A stretch of 57,593 bases of DNA. It comes from Geobacter sp. (GTDB lineage Bacteria; Desulfobacterota; Desulfuromonadia; Geobacterales; DSM-12255). Numbering within the stretch: the first letter of the stretch is position 1; each line of letters begins with the position of its first letter. The stretch spans positions 1-57,593 of the forward strand of contig VFJK01000069.1 in NCBI GenBank assembly GCA_009886125.1, written 5' to 3'. Of this stretch, positions 46,641 to 56,111 are shown in pieces. Position numbers and translations under genes: made by a program. The notes below the pieces were generated by a model that worked only from the letters and a program-made list of their open reading frames with translations, searched no databases and was not told the DNA's origin.

Positions 46641-47705
46641 TCAGGCAGGGGTAATTCTCAGGTTGGTCTCTCCAAGCGTTATCACATCCCTTGGAGAAAG
46701 TTTTTTAGTGGTAATGCTTTCGCCGTTGACCTGGGTGCCATTGGTACTCCCCTGGTCCTCGATCACGAGTTTATTCTCCAGGATCTTCAGCTCCGCATGA
46801 AGCCGCGAGATCTGGCCGTCATTCAGGATCAGATCACAATCCCTGCGTCCGATCGTACAGGGGAGCGTTACAGTGAATCGTTCCCCCTGCTGCGATCCGG
46901 TCTCCACATTGAGTACCACTGTGGGAAGTTTCGATCTCTGCCTGAGCATCCCGGTTTTCTCTGCTTCCGGAAGAGCTTTCGGCTCAACTTCTCCGGCCTT
47001 CTGATCCCCGCCGGCCAGAAGATCGAGCAGCGCTGAAGAGTCAAGCAGACCCGCATCTCCCGCCTCCTCCGTAACCATATCGCGGAAAACATAGATCTCG
47101 ACTTTTGCTCCGGGCTGAAACGCATACAGCAGCATCTCTTCGTCGACCGTCATCCCTTCAGGACGTTCAAATTCCAGGTCGGAATAATGAACAGTCGCTG
47201 CCCTGCCGTCCTTGAAAAAGAAGAAATTGAATGTCCTCTCCCTGCAGAGCGTGATCAGGGCATGTGCGCCTCCTTCACCGATCTGCCGGACGATGTACTC
47301 AAGGTCGATCATTGATGTCGGAGCCTTGATAGCAGGCTCTTCCTGCAGGAAGAGGAGCATGCATTTCAGGAGTACCGGGTCGGTCTGGCACAGGGTAACC
47401 GTCATTGATTCAGCAGCTGAAGTGGAGAGGTGGGCACCGAGTTCCCTGATGGTGTAGCTGACCGGTTTGCCCCCTGCATATCTGCCGGCGGCGTATGGTG
47501 AGCCCTTCAGAAAAAAGAGGAAGTAAATCGTCGCATCAGAACCGACAAATTTGATGTAGCCGGTTAGCGGGGAATCAGGAGAGGATACCTGCGCCAACAG
47601 AGCACTGATCAGGTCGCGGGAAAACGGCTTTTCGCTGCAGAGTATTTTCTGTTCAGGAAACTGATAACTGTCCATAGCAGAGTGTATAGCAGGCAGTTGC
47701 CCCAT
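46641..47705 (-). CDS. DUF4388-like / FHA-domain protein
   Basis: 354 aa from ATG 47705 (AGGA 8 nt upstream). The N-terminal ~230 aa resembles the effector-type domains found with gliding/signalling proteins (IYFLFFLKGSPYAAGRY, FNFFFFKDGRAATVHYSD repeated in two halves). The C-terminal FHA domain (about 265-354) has TIGRRDCDL, SRLHAEL and STNGTQVN. It begins 2 nt after the glycosyltransferase-like gene stop (TGACAATG), so these two are coupled. It faces the kinase-FHA operon and could bind the same phosphoproteins. The N-terminal family name is inference. Confidence 0.82.
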   Translation of the reverse strand: MGQLPAIHSAMDSYQFPEQKILCSEKPFSRDLISALLAQVSSPDSPLTGYIKFVGSDATIYFLFFLKGSPYAAGRYAGGKPVSYTIRELGAHLSTSAAESMTVTLCQTDPVLLKCMLLFLQEEPAIKAPTSMIDLEYIVRQIGEGGAHALITLCRERTFNFFFFKDGRAATVHYSDLEFERPEGMTVDEEMLLYAFQPGAKVEIYVFRDMVTEEAGDAGLLDSSALLDLLAGGDQKAGEVEPKALPEAEKTGMLRQRSKLPTVVLNVETGSQQGERFTVTLPCTIGRRDCDLILNDGQISRLHAELKILENKLVIEDQGSTNGTQVNGESITTKKLSPRDVITLGETNLRITPA

Positions 47706-47707
47706 TG

Positions 47708-48421
47708 TCAATTTCCTGAATCCTGCTGTTTGATAAAAGTATGCCCATTGAGGAACGCTCGTGTCATCCGTGCCGGACTTTGCGGGTCAAGCAGCTCCTG
47801 CCGGTTCAGATCTGCAGCTGAGTCGATGTCATGCCACACCGGCAGGAATGACATCCTGAGACCGGCATCCTTCGCCCGGTTGACAGTCGCGGCAAAGACA
47901 TCCCCGCTGCTCCAGGGGATCCCGCTGAACAGCCCGTCCCGGATCGTTTTCAACCCCATCAGATAATAGCCGCCATCCTCGGCAGGGCCCAGTACCAGAT
48001 CGACCAGCTCATCTGCAAGCAGGTCGAAAGCCCTGGAAATATACTCTGGAGGAAGATCTGGAGAATCTGAGCCGATAATAACGACCTCTGTGCAGCCACA
48101 CTCGAACCGATCGCGGAACGCACTATTCAACCGCTCACCCAGGTCGGCCCCCATCTGCGGATAGGACTCCATATCAGGGGCCAGAGATAAGAAGTACGCC
48201 GCCGCACCCTGCTCAGCCTGGAAGAAGAGCACCGTGGAGCCCCTCTCTACCCTGCGCGCTGTCGTCAGAGTGTCAGCCAGCATACAGGAGTAGAGCAGCG
48301 CCGCATCTTCTTCCGACAACGGAGGCGAAAGGCGGGTTTTGACCATCCCGGGAAACGGTTTTTTTGCAAAAATGATCAGCGAACGGGCGTTTGTTGATTT
48401 TTGGCAGGCATAAACAGACAC
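47708..48421 (-). CDS. DUF2064 glycosyltransferase-like protein (TIGR04282)
   Basis: 237 aa with the TIGR04282/DUF2064 pattern: IFAKKPFPGMVKTRL near the N-terminus, IGSDSPDLP (the DxD-like metal site) and GPAEDGGYYLMGL. These are GT-A nucleotide-sugar-binding folds of unsettled substrate. GTG start at 48421 with GAGG 9 nt upstream. It is followed at once by the FHA gene. The upstream spacer contains DnaA-box-like repeats. Confidence 0.85.
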   Translation of the reverse strand: MSVYACQKSTNARSLIIFAKKPFPGMVKTRLSPPLSEEDAALLYSCMLADTLTTARRVERGSTVLFFQAEQGAAAYFLSLAPDMESYPQMGADLGERLNSAFRDRFECGCTEVVIIGSDSPDLPPEYISRAFDLLADELVDLVLGPAEDGGYYLMGLKTIRDGLFSGIPWSSGDVFAATVNRAKDAGLRMSFLPVWHDIDSAADLNRQELLDPQSPARMTRAFLNGHTFIKQQDSGN

Positions 48422-48515
48422 TAATTAAAACCTCAGATCAGCAGCTCGTGACATCAGACAGTTAGCGGCTCAACAGATTATTAAGAGGATGTACATGAAA
48501 GGTAAAAATTTAGCT

Positions 48516-48555
48516 TTATCCACAGATTAGGTAGTTATCAACAGTTTTATCAACA
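48516..48555 (+). promoter_or_regulatory. Cluster of three DnaA-box-like 9-mers
   Basis: TTATCCACA (48516-48524, the exact consensus DnaA box), TTATCAACA (48535-48543) and TTATCAACA (48547-48555) lie in the same orientation within 40 bp of an otherwise featureless spacer between folE2 and the DUF2064 gene. Could bind DnaA as a regulatory or titration site. Confidence 0.6.
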
Positions 48556-48577
48556 GGGGGTATGGAGCAGTTGTTCA

Positions 48578-49360
48578 TTAAAGATTTATCCGGGATTTAT
48601 CCCGTTCAATACAGGCATACGCCGAGTGCTTGTGAATTGATTCAAAGTTCTCCGCTTCCACGCTGAACCAGGTGATTGCAGGCTCTGCCAGCAGCTTTTC
48701 AGTGACTTCACGGACAATATCCTCGACGAATTTCGGGTTTTCGTACGCCTGCTCCGTGACATGTTTTTCATCGACCCGCTTCAGAAGCGAATAGACCGGG
48801 CTTGAACCGCACTCTTCTACAGAGGCGACAAGGTCCTCTATCCAGACAAAACTGCTGTATCTGACCTTTATGGAGATGATGGAGCGCTGGTTGTGAGCAC
48901 CGTAAGTCGACAGCTCCTTGCTGCACGGGCAGAGGGAGGTTACCGGAATCCTGATGCCGAGGACGAAATCGAAACCTTCCGAGAGTGTCGCAGCAAATGA
49001 GCAGGTGTACTCCATCAGGCTCCGGGCCTTTGAAACAGGCGCCCTTTTTTCGATAAAGTAAGGAAACTCCATCTCCAGATGGGCAGTCGATGCGCCGAGT
49101 TTTTTCTTCATCTCGGCAAGCATGATCTCAAGCTTGTCGAGTGCGATCTCCTCCCGGTAGCTGTTCAGGATCTCGATGAAGCGGCTCATGTGCGTCCCCT
49201 TGAACTGATGAGGGAGGTCGACATACATGTTGATCCGGGCAACGGTGTGCTGGAACTTCTTCTTCCGGTCCATGACGACGATCGGGTAGGAGATATCCTT
49301 CACCCCGACCTTGTCGATAGGGATGTTGCGGGTGTCGCGGGATTTCTGAACGTCAAGCAT
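48578..49360 (-). CDS. folE2: GTP cyclohydrolase I type 2
   Basis: 260 aa from ATG 49360 (AAGG 5 nt upstream; the longer frame to 49381 lacks a site). Typical GCYH-IB sequence with TSLCPCSKELS holding the catalytic Cys and the HNQRS motif. It makes 7,8-dihydroneopterin triphosphate from GTP for folate and for preQ0/queuosine. It follows queC by 48 bp, which points to the queuosine route. Confidence 0.94.
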   Translation of the reverse strand: MLDVQKSRDTRNIPIDKVGVKDISYPIVVMDRKKKFQHTVARINMYVDLPHQFKGTHMSRFIEILNSYREEIALDKLEIMLAEMKKKLGASTAHLEMEFPYFIEKRAPVSKARSLMEYTCSFAATLSEGFDFVLGIRIPVTSLCPCSKELSTYGAHNQRSIISIKVRYSSFVWIEDLVASVEECGSSPVYSLLKRVDEKHVTEQAYENPKFVEDIVREVTEKLLAEPAITWFSVEAENFESIHKHSAYACIERDKSRINL

Positions 49361-49408
49361 AAGTGCCTTCCGGCTTGTCAAGGCCTCGCCTCAAGAGCGA
49401 CTGGAGAT

Positions 49409-50092
49409 TCAACACGACCTGGTAGAATATTTGATCGGATCGGGCACACCTGCTTCGATGAACCCCTTCAGTCGGAGACGACAGGAGTCGCAGAGTCCGC
49501 AGGCAACCCCTTCCGGAGTGGGGTCATAGCACGAATGGGTACGGGAGTAGTCAACCCCGAGGCCGAGCCCTTTTTTGATGATCTCTGCTTTCGTCAGGGA
49601 GATGAGCGGGGTGTGGATGCGGAAAATATTCCCCTCGACTCCGGCTTTGGTCGCGAGGTTTGCTGTCTTTTCAAAAGAGGCGATATATTCGGGACGGCAG
49701 TCAGGATAACCTGAGTAATCAAGGGCGTTCACCCCGATGAAGATATCAAAGGCGCCGATGACTTCAGCCCATCCCAGCGCAAACGAGAGAAAGATGGTAT
49801 TCCGTGCCGGGACATAGGTCACCGGGATATCGCTCCCGACACCGTCCTTCGGCACATCAATACCGCTGGTAAGAGCACTTCCGCCGACCTTGCGGTAATC
49901 GAACTCCACGACAAGATGATCCACCGCACCGATTGTACGGGCATTCTTCCGTGCCAGCTCTAGCTCTACCGAGTGCCGCTGCCCGTAGGAAAAACTTATT
50001 GCATAAGGAGAGAACCCGTCGGCCGATGCAATCGCCATGCAGGTCGTCGAGTCCAGACCACCACTGTAGAGAACCACCGCTTTTTTCGACAT
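49409..50092 (-). CDS. queC: 7-cyano-7-deazaguanine synthase
   Basis: 227 aa from ATG 50092 (AAAGG about 8 nt upstream); the longer frame to 50152 is not supported. [12 protein letters not shown] is the PP-loop ATP site, and [17 protein letters not shown] holds the four zinc Cys. It converts CDG to preQ0, the queuosine precursor. It precedes folE2. QueD and QueE are not in the window. Confidence 0.95.
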   Translation of the reverse strand: MSKKAVVLYSGGLDSTTCMAIASADGFSPYAISFSYGQRHSVELELARKNARTIGAVDHLVVEFDYRKVGGSALTSGIDVPKDGVGSDIPVTYVPARNTIFLSFALGWAEVIGAFDIFIGVNALDYSGYPDCRPEYIASFEKTANLATKAGVEGNIFRIHTPLISLTKAEIIKKGLGLGVDYSRTHSCYDPTPEGVACGLCDSCRLRLKGFIEAGVPDPIKYSTRSC

Positions 50093-50166
50093 CACCGCAC
50101 CTTTATCCGTTTTCGTACTGCATGCCGCTTGGAGTTCATCCTGACAGGTCACTTCCAGAGATCACG

Positions 50167-51072
50167 TCACTGATTGTTCTTTTTATAGGGATAGCTCCCC
50201 ATGTTGATTTTGAGATGCTTCACAATATCGTAGAGCGGCTTGAAGTCATCATCTGACGTCGGGATAAACCTGACTGCCCCGAAGCGAAATAATACCTTTT
50301 TCCCTTCAGGATCACTGTGCATCTGAAGCATAGCCTTTTTCAACGCATCGGTCTTTACCTGCTCGAGTCCTTTCCGGACGGCGAACGTATTATCCGGAAA
50401 CCCCAGCTTCCTAGGGGTCTCGTTGACTATCTCTATAAGCGTGTCAAACAGTTTGTTCTCCTTGCGGTATCTTGCAACGACCGTGTCCTTTGCCCCGCCG
50501 ATATCGGCCTGATGGTTCATTACCGCACGGATTGCCGCCTCGTGGCTCCCTACCCAGATAATGTTCATATCTTTATCGATGTTGATCCCTTTCCCTTCCA
50601 GATATTCTCTCTGGGCAAGGTAACTGGCTGCAGTCCCAGGGTCGGCAAGGGCGATCGTCCTGCCTTTCATGTCGGCAGGCTTCTTTATCCCTGTATCTCT
50701 CCTGACAAACAGAAAGCCGGTATAGGTGGATTTCCCGCCCGGAAGAACAGGCCGCGCAACAGGCACCACACCTATCCTGGCCCGTGTTATGCCATAGACG
50801 AAGCTGCCGAAAAAACCGGCGTCTATGTTACCGTCGCGCATCTCCTCATAAAGCTGACCATAATTTGAAAGCGGTTTGATATCGATATCATAGCCGGTCT
50901 TCTTTTCCAGATATTCGGAAAGAGGGAGAAACCGTTCCATCTGTTTTACCAGATTGACCTCAGGGATGACCCCGATGATGATTTTGCCTGAGGCAGCCTC
51001 AACCGGCGGAGAGGAGAACAGGATCAGCGCTGATACAGCGACTGCAAGAGAAACACGGTAAAAAGCGATCAT
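50167..51072 (-). CDS. PhnD-like ABC-transporter substrate-binding protein
   Basis: 301 aa with a signal peptide (VSLAVAVSALILFSSPPVEA). The mature part matches the PhnD/phosphonate-binding family (PF12974): LPLSEYLEKKTGYDIDIKPLSNYGQLYEEM, then DAGFFGSFVYG, and ADPGTAASYLAQREYL. No matching permease or ATPase for phosphonate lies nearby. It is 12 nt downstream of mlaD, in the place where mlaC often sits, so it may serve the Mla system. The ligand is unknown. Confidence 0.82.
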   Translation of the reverse strand: MIAFYRVSLAVAVSALILFSSPPVEAASGKIIIGVIPEVNLVKQMERFLPLSEYLEKKTGYDIDIKPLSNYGQLYEEMRDGNIDAGFFGSFVYGITRARIGVVPVARPVLPGGKSTYTGFLFVRRDTGIKKPADMKGRTIALADPGTAASYLAQREYLEGKGINIDKDMNIIWVGSHEAAIRAVMNHQADIGGAKDTVVARYRKENKLFDTLIEIVNETPRKLGFPDNTFAVRKGLEQVKTDALKKAMLQMHSDPEGKKVLFRFGAVRFIPTSDDDFKPLYDIVKHLKINMGSYPYKKNNQ

Positions 51073-51084
51073 TTATTTTCCCGA

Positions 51085-52044
51085 TCAGAACACTGAAAGA
51101 TTTATATATTTTTTCGGATTTGCCTTGATGTCGATCAGCAGGGCATCAATGCTTTCTATCATCTTGACCAGTTTATCATACGCTTCCTTATCGTTCAGCA
51201 ATTTCCCCGCAGTACCCTCTTTCGAGTGAAGCCTTACCGCTACATCTTCAAACGATTTTACCGCACTGTCAGCCCGGGAAACCAGTGCCAGCCCCTTGTC
51301 ATACAGCTCGCGATCCCGTATCAACCTGCCGAGCGTCCCGTCCTTGGTCTGAATATCAGAGAGTGTCGCATCGGCCCGGTTCAGTATCGAGACAAACTTG
51401 TAGTACGGCTCGTTGTTGTGTATCAATTTCCCGATTGAGCCTTCACCGCTGTTCAAAGTATCGGCGATCTGCTTTAACTCAAGCGACAGCCCGGCAAGAT
51501 TGTCATACAGCTTCTTGTCTGTTGTCAGCTTGCCGAGTGTCCCCTCTCCCCTGTCGACCTTCTCCAGAATGCTGTTCAGGCGGTCGAATGATGCCCCGGC
51601 CTTCTGCATGACATCGTCAAGCCGGGCGACATTCTCGCCATAGATCCTTTCGGGCGGAGACTCGGAATATTTCAGACTCGGGGTAATATCCACATACTTT
51701 TCGCCCATCAGCCCCCGTGTCTTGATGATGACCCTGGAATCCTTGCCGATCTTTTTGAGAGCGTTTCTTTCGATCTGTAGCGTCACTTCGATCTCATTGT
51801 TCTTTTCAGGGCTCTCGAAGCGGATATCGGTCACCAGGCCTACATCTACCCCGGCCAGCCAGACCGGAGCGCCGATCTTCAGCCCGGCAACATCAGGCAT
51901 GATAACAGAAAGCGTCCCCTTCTGGATGAACATTTTGGTCTTGTCCCCCATCATCAGCACGCCTGCACCGAAAAGGAGTATGGCAAGCAGGATGAATATC
52001 CCCGCTTTTACCTGAGACCATCTTAGGTTATCGCTCCGTTTCAT
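51085..52044 (-). CDS. mlaD: MCE-family lipid transport protein MlaD
   Basis: 319 aa from ATG 52044 (AAGG 5 nt upstream). The longer frame to 52200 would lie mostly inside mlaF. A single N-terminal transmembrane helix (VKAGIFILLAILLFGAGVLMM) anchors a periplasmic MCE domain (about 40-125, with VWLAGVDVGLVTDIRF). The rest is helical repeat sequence with recurring GTLGKL/GSIGKL segments, as in MCE C-terminal helices. It overlaps mlaF by 17 nt. Confidence 0.93.
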   Translation of the reverse strand: MKRSDNLRWSQVKAGIFILLAILLFGAGVLMMGDKTKMFIQKGTLSVIMPDVAGLKIGAPVWLAGVDVGLVTDIRFESPEKNNEIEVTLQIERNALKKIGKDSRVIIKTRGLMGEKYVDITPSLKYSESPPERIYGENVARLDDVMQKAGASFDRLNSILEKVDRGEGTLGKLTTDKKLYDNLAGLSLELKQIADTLNSGEGSIGKLIHNNEPYYKFVSILNRADATLSDIQTKDGTLGRLIRDRELYDKGLALVSRADSAVKSFEDVAVRLHSKEGTAGKLLNDKEAYDKLVKMIESIDALLIDIKANPKKYINLSVF

Positions 52045-52816
52045 GGTCACCTTCTGCCTCGACATATCTGAACAGGGACTCTTCCCCCGGAGTGAAGAAC
52101 TCCCTGACCGACGCGATCGCGGATAGCTGGAGCTCTTCCCTGGATCCTTCGAATACGAGCCTGGCCTCATGAATGAAGGAGAACCGGTTCGAGACCGCAA
52201 AAGCTGTATTCATATCATGCGTCACCACGAGTGTTGTCTTCCCCTCACCCTGAAGTCTTATCATAAGCTGCTGAATATTGTAAACGCCAATCGGGTCGAG
52301 TCCGGTGGTCGGTTCGTCGAAGAAGATGTACTCCGGGTCAGCTGCCAGCGACCGGGCAATCGCCGCCCGCTTTTTCATCCCGCCGGAAAGCTCGGCCGGA
52401 TACAGGTCGATCGCCTTTTCGAGACCGACAAAACCGAGCTTTTCATGGACAATGGCCTCGATCTCCGCCTCAGAGAGCTCCCCTTCCTCCAGTAGACGGT
52501 AACCGACATTCTCTCCGACAGTCATTGAATCAAAGAGTGCTCCCCCTTGAAAAACTATGGCCATCTTTTTCCGGGTCTGGGTCAGAGTTTTCTCGGAAAG
52601 TCCGGAAATATCGATGCCGTCGATGAAGATAGCCCCTGAAGAAGGCTTCAGCAGACCCAGGATCAGTTTGAGTATGGTTGTCTTCCCTACCCCGCTTACT
52701 CCGAGGATCGTCCGGTTCTCCCCCTGCTCCAGACGCAGATCGAAATCGCGCAGGATACTTCTCCCGCCGACGGTGTAGCTGACTTTATCCATCACTATGC
52801 AGCTTTTTTCAGACAT
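52028..52816 (-). CDS. mlaF: Lipid ABC transporter ATPase MlaF
   Basis: 262 aa ABC ATPase: Walker A GVSGVGKTT, signature LSGGMKKRAAIARSL, Walker B YIFFDEPTTGLDP, H-loop VVTHDM. With MlaE it drives phospholipid transfer between membranes. It is 6 nt after mlaE and overlaps mlaD, so the three form a tight operon. Length is normal. Confidence 0.95.
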   Translation of the reverse strand: MSEKSCIVMDKVSYTVGGRSILRDFDLRLEQGENRTILGVSGVGKTTILKLILGLLKPSSGAIFIDGIDISGLSEKTLTQTRKKMAIVFQGGALFDSMTVGENVGYRLLEEGELSEAEIEAIVHEKLGFVGLEKAIDLYPAELSGGMKKRAAIARSLAADPEYIFFDEPTTGLDPIGVYNIQQLMIRLQGEGKTTLVVTHDMNTAFAVSNRFSFIHEARLVFEGSREELQLSAIASVREFFTPGEESLFRYVEAEGDHETER

Positions 52817-52822
52817 CCGTCC

Positions 52823-53593
52823 CTACCTGAAAGCGATGAACAGCTTGGTTATGAAGAAGTCGGAAACCAGGATGCAGACCGAGGCGATAACGACTGTCCG
52901 CTTTACCGCTACACCTACCCCCTCGGCGCCGCCGGAAACCCGCAGCCCCACATGGCAGGCGATCATGACGATCAGAAAACCGAAAAAGACCGGTTTCGCA
53001 ACTGCTTCGATCAGGTCCTGAAACTTCATGAACTGCGGAAGGGATTTCCAGTACATCAGCGGGCTGATCTGGTAGCCGGAGGCGATCAGATAGCCGCCGG
53101 AAATCGCAACCGCGTCGGTTACCACCGCCAGAAGCGGCATGGCGATGAGCATCGCCTTGAGCCGGCTGGTGATAAGCCGCCGGATGATGTCTGTCCCCTC
53201 GACCTGCATCGCATCGACCTGCTCGGTCACGACCATCGTGCCGAGTTCGGCCGTTATCGACGAGCCGACCCTCCCCGCGACCATGAGTGCCGACAATACC
53301 GGCCCCAGCTCCTTGATCATCGTCACCGCCACCATTCCGCCGATATAGCTGGTGGCGGCAAACGGCTTCAGCTGGATGATTGCTTGCAGCGCCATGACCA
53401 TGCCGGAAAAAAGCCCGGTCAGACAGACGATGAAGAGCGAGCCGACACCCCCCTTGTCGAGTTGGGCCATGAACTCACGGTAGTAGAAAGGGGGGGAGAA
53501 TATTCTGAAGAGGGCTTTCAGTGAGAGGCTGAAAAAGCTCTGCAGCTCGGAGAAGAAGACCAGTAACCGTTTTTCGAAAAATCTGGAGGGCAT
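52823..53593 (-). CDS. mlaE: Lipid ABC transporter permease MlaE
   Basis: 256 aa from ATG 53593 (an in-frame TTG at 53596 also exists). About five transmembrane helices, with the MlaE-family loop GSSITAELGTMVVTEQVDAMQVEGTD, which is highly conserved. It is the inner-membrane permease of the Mla-type retrograde or anterograde lipid transporter. First gene of mlaE-mlaF-mlaD. It follows lon by 140 bp on the same strand. Confidence 0.95.
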   Translation of the reverse strand: MPSRFFEKRLLVFFSELQSFFSLSLKALFRIFSPPFYYREFMAQLDKGGVGSLFIVCLTGLFSGMVMALQAIIQLKPFAATSYIGGMVAVTMIKELGPVLSALMVAGRVGSSITAELGTMVVTEQVDAMQVEGTDIIRRLITSRLKAMLIAMPLLAVVTDAVAISGGYLIASGYQISPLMYWKSLPQFMKFQDLIEAVAKPVFFGFLIVMIACHVGLRVSGGAEGVGVAVKRTVVIASVCILVSDFFITKLFIAFR

Positions 53594-53733
53594 CAAGAGT
53601 CCGGTAAAAGAGATATAAAAACATTGAAATTATAGGTGTTTGAGAGAATATTGCAAGGGTAATGCGTTCAGGAATTATTCGGACCGAGACAGCATGTATG
53701 CAGCCGCCCATGACGTGAGGGCCGGGGACGATG

Positions 53734-56046
53734 CTACTGCAGGGCTTCCGAAAGAACCTGACCGATCTCTTGTATGAAAATGAATGTCATGGATGAGCGT
53801 GTCTCGTCCGGTATGTCATCCAGGTCATTCCTGTTCCTGTCCGGAATGATCAGCTTTACCACCCCGGCACGCCGTGCAGCCAGCACCTTCTCCTTGAGCC
53901 CGCCAATTGCCAGCACGCGCCCGGTGAGGCTGATCTCGCCGGTCATGGCCGTGTCACGACGGGCCGGACGGCCCGAAAGCAGCGACACCAGGGCAGTTGC
54001 CATGGTGATACCGGCCGAGGGGCCGTCTTTGGGAATGCTCCCGGCAGGGACATGGATATGAATGGTGGTCTCCTCAAAGGCATCTGCCGGGATTCCGAGT
54101 CCGGCACTGTTTGCCTGGACATAGGAGAGTGCCGTCCGGGCGGACTCCTTCATGACATCACCGAGTGAGCCGGTCAGGATAAGCTCCCCTTTACCCCTCA
54201 TCCGGGTCGCTTCGACAAAGATGATATCGCCGCCGGTCTCGGTCCAGGCCAGACCGGTCACTACTCCGACCCGGTCATGTTCAGCAGCAACTTCATTGAA
54301 AAACTTCGGATGTCCAAGAAACTCCTCCACCAGCGCCGGTGTTACAGGGGTGCGAAGCGTCTTGCCCTGGGTGATCTCTTTGGCCAGCTTGCGGCAGACC
54401 GAACCGATGTTTCGCTGCAGGTTGCGCACCCCTGCTTCACGGGTGTAATCGCTGATGATCCGTTCGAGTGAGGCCATCTCGAATACCGGCTGAAAGCTGC
54501 TCAATCCGTTTTCATCTATCTCCCGCGGGATTAGAAAGCGATTGGCGATATGCACCTTCTCCCCGCTGGTATACCCGGAGAGGGTTATGATCTCCATCCT
54601 GTCTTTCAGCGCAGCAGGTATCGGGTCGAGTTGGTTAGCCGTAGTTATGAACATGACATTGTGCAGGTCGAACGGTACGTCCAGGTAGTGGTCGGTAAAG
54701 GTGTTGTTCTGCTCCGGATCGAGAACTTCCAGCAGGGCGCTGGCCGGGTCACCACGGAAATCAAGACCGATCTTGTCTACCTCGTCGAGCATGAAAACCG
54801 GGTTGTTTGCGCCGCAGCGGTAGATCTCCTGGATCACCCTCCCGGGAAGGGAGCCGATGTAGGTACGACGATGGCCGCGGATCTCGGCTTCGTCCCTCAT
54901 CCCGCCGAGGGAGATCCGGATGAATTTACGCCCCAGAGCCCTGGCGATCGAACGGCCGAGACTGGTCTTTCCCACCCCTGGCGGACCCACAAAACAGAGG
55001 ATCGGCCCTTTCATGTTCTCTTTCAGCGTCCGGACCGCCAGATACTCCAGTATCCGCTCTTTAACATTTTTCAGGTTGTAATGGTCATCATTCAGAACCT
55101 GTTCCGCCACGTTTATATCCCGGTTATCGGCCGTACTGACCATCCAGGGCATGCCGCTAAGATAGTCCAGATACGTCCGGGAAACGGTATATTCCGGTGA
55201 CGCATGATTGATCCGTTCCAGCCGTTTCAGCTCTTTTTCGGCTATAATGCGTACCTCGTCGGGCATTGCTGTCGCGGCCAGCTTCCTCTTCAGTTCGTTC
55301 AGATCTGTTTCCGGCTGTTCATCGTCTCCCAGTTCCTCCTTGATCTGCTTCATCTGCTCACGAAGCAGATACTCCTTCTGGGTTTTTCCCATCCGCTTCG
55401 AGACCTCGGTCTGGACCTCACCCTTGATCTGCAGGCGCTGCACCTCACTGGTGAGGCCGGTGTAGACCTTCTTGATCCTTTCAATCGGATCGATGGTCTC
55501 GAGGATCTCCTGCTGCTCCTCAAGTGACAGGTTCAGATAGACAGCAACCAGATCGGAGAGCCGGGCCGGATTGTCGATGTAGTTGATCAACTTCATGACA
55601 TCATCGGGAAGAGGTCGACCGTAGGAGAGCGCTATCTTCAGGAGGGCCGACAGGCTGGAGACCAGAGCATCGGAAACGATGGTCTTTTCGACGAATTCAC
55701 TGATCGGCTCGATCCGGACAAGAGGGTAAGGGCTTTCGACTGCCACCCCTGCCAGCTTGACCCGCGAAATCCCTTCAAGAGTCACCTTTGTGGTCTCATC
55801 AGCCAGCCGGGTCAGTTTTGTGACACGACAGACGGTTCCCACCTCATGGATCGATTCGGCAACACTCCCGGCGACTTCCCGTCTGGCCTTGAAGAGCGCG
55901 ATCAGGTTGTTATAGTTGACCGTCGCCTCAAACATCCGCAGCTCATGCTCATTGAGGAAGATGGTGAGGATCATGTACGGGAAAGCCACCATCTCCTGGA
56001 GCCGGTACAGAGGAAGCGTCTCGGGTATGTGGGTCGAGTCGGGCAT
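53734..56046 (-). CDS. lon: ATP-dependent protease Lon
   Basis: 770 aa from ATG 56046 (AAGG 7 nt upstream; an in-frame TTG at 56064 is weaker). LON substrate-binding domain at the N-terminus, AAA+ domain with Walker A GPPGVGKTSLG (about 347) and PVFMLDEVDKIG, then the protease domain with catalytic Ser in PKDGPSAGITMA and Lys in GGLKEKVLAARRAG. It degrades misfolded and regulatory proteins. It is of the usual length. It stands alone between the ABC-F gene and mlaE. Confidence 0.96.
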   Translation of the reverse strand: MPDSTHIPETLPLYRLQEMVAFPYMILTIFLNEHELRMFEATVNYNNLIALFKARREVAGSVAESIHEVGTVCRVTKLTRLADETTKVTLEGISRVKLAGVAVESPYPLVRIEPISEFVEKTIVSDALVSSLSALLKIALSYGRPLPDDVMKLINYIDNPARLSDLVAVYLNLSLEEQQEILETIDPIERIKKVYTGLTSEVQRLQIKGEVQTEVSKRMGKTQKEYLLREQMKQIKEELGDDEQPETDLNELKRKLAATAMPDEVRIIAEKELKRLERINHASPEYTVSRTYLDYLSGMPWMVSTADNRDINVAEQVLNDDHYNLKNVKERILEYLAVRTLKENMKGPILCFVGPPGVGKTSLGRSIARALGRKFIRISLGGMRDEAEIRGHRRTYIGSLPGRVIQEIYRCGANNPVFMLDEVDKIGLDFRGDPASALLEVLDPEQNNTFTDHYLDVPFDLHNVMFITTANQLDPIPAALKDRMEIITLSGYTSGEKVHIANRFLIPREIDENGLSSFQPVFEMASLERIISDYTREAGVRNLQRNIGSVCRKLAKEITQGKTLRTPVTPALVEEFLGHPKFFNEVAAEHDRVGVVTGLAWTETGGDIIFVEATRMRGKGELILTGSLGDVMKESARTALSYVQANSAGLGIPADAFEETTIHIHVPAGSIPKDGPSAGITMATALVSLLSGRPARRDTAMTGEISLTGRVLAIGGLKEKVLAARRAGVVKLIIPDRNRNDLDDIPDETRSSMTFIFIQEIGQVLSEALQ

Positions 56047-56111
56047 GGCGGGCCTTTGGTGCAATTCTTGTTGTTTCTGTCACTTAAAGAGTACTACTCA
56101 GGGGGGTTGTG

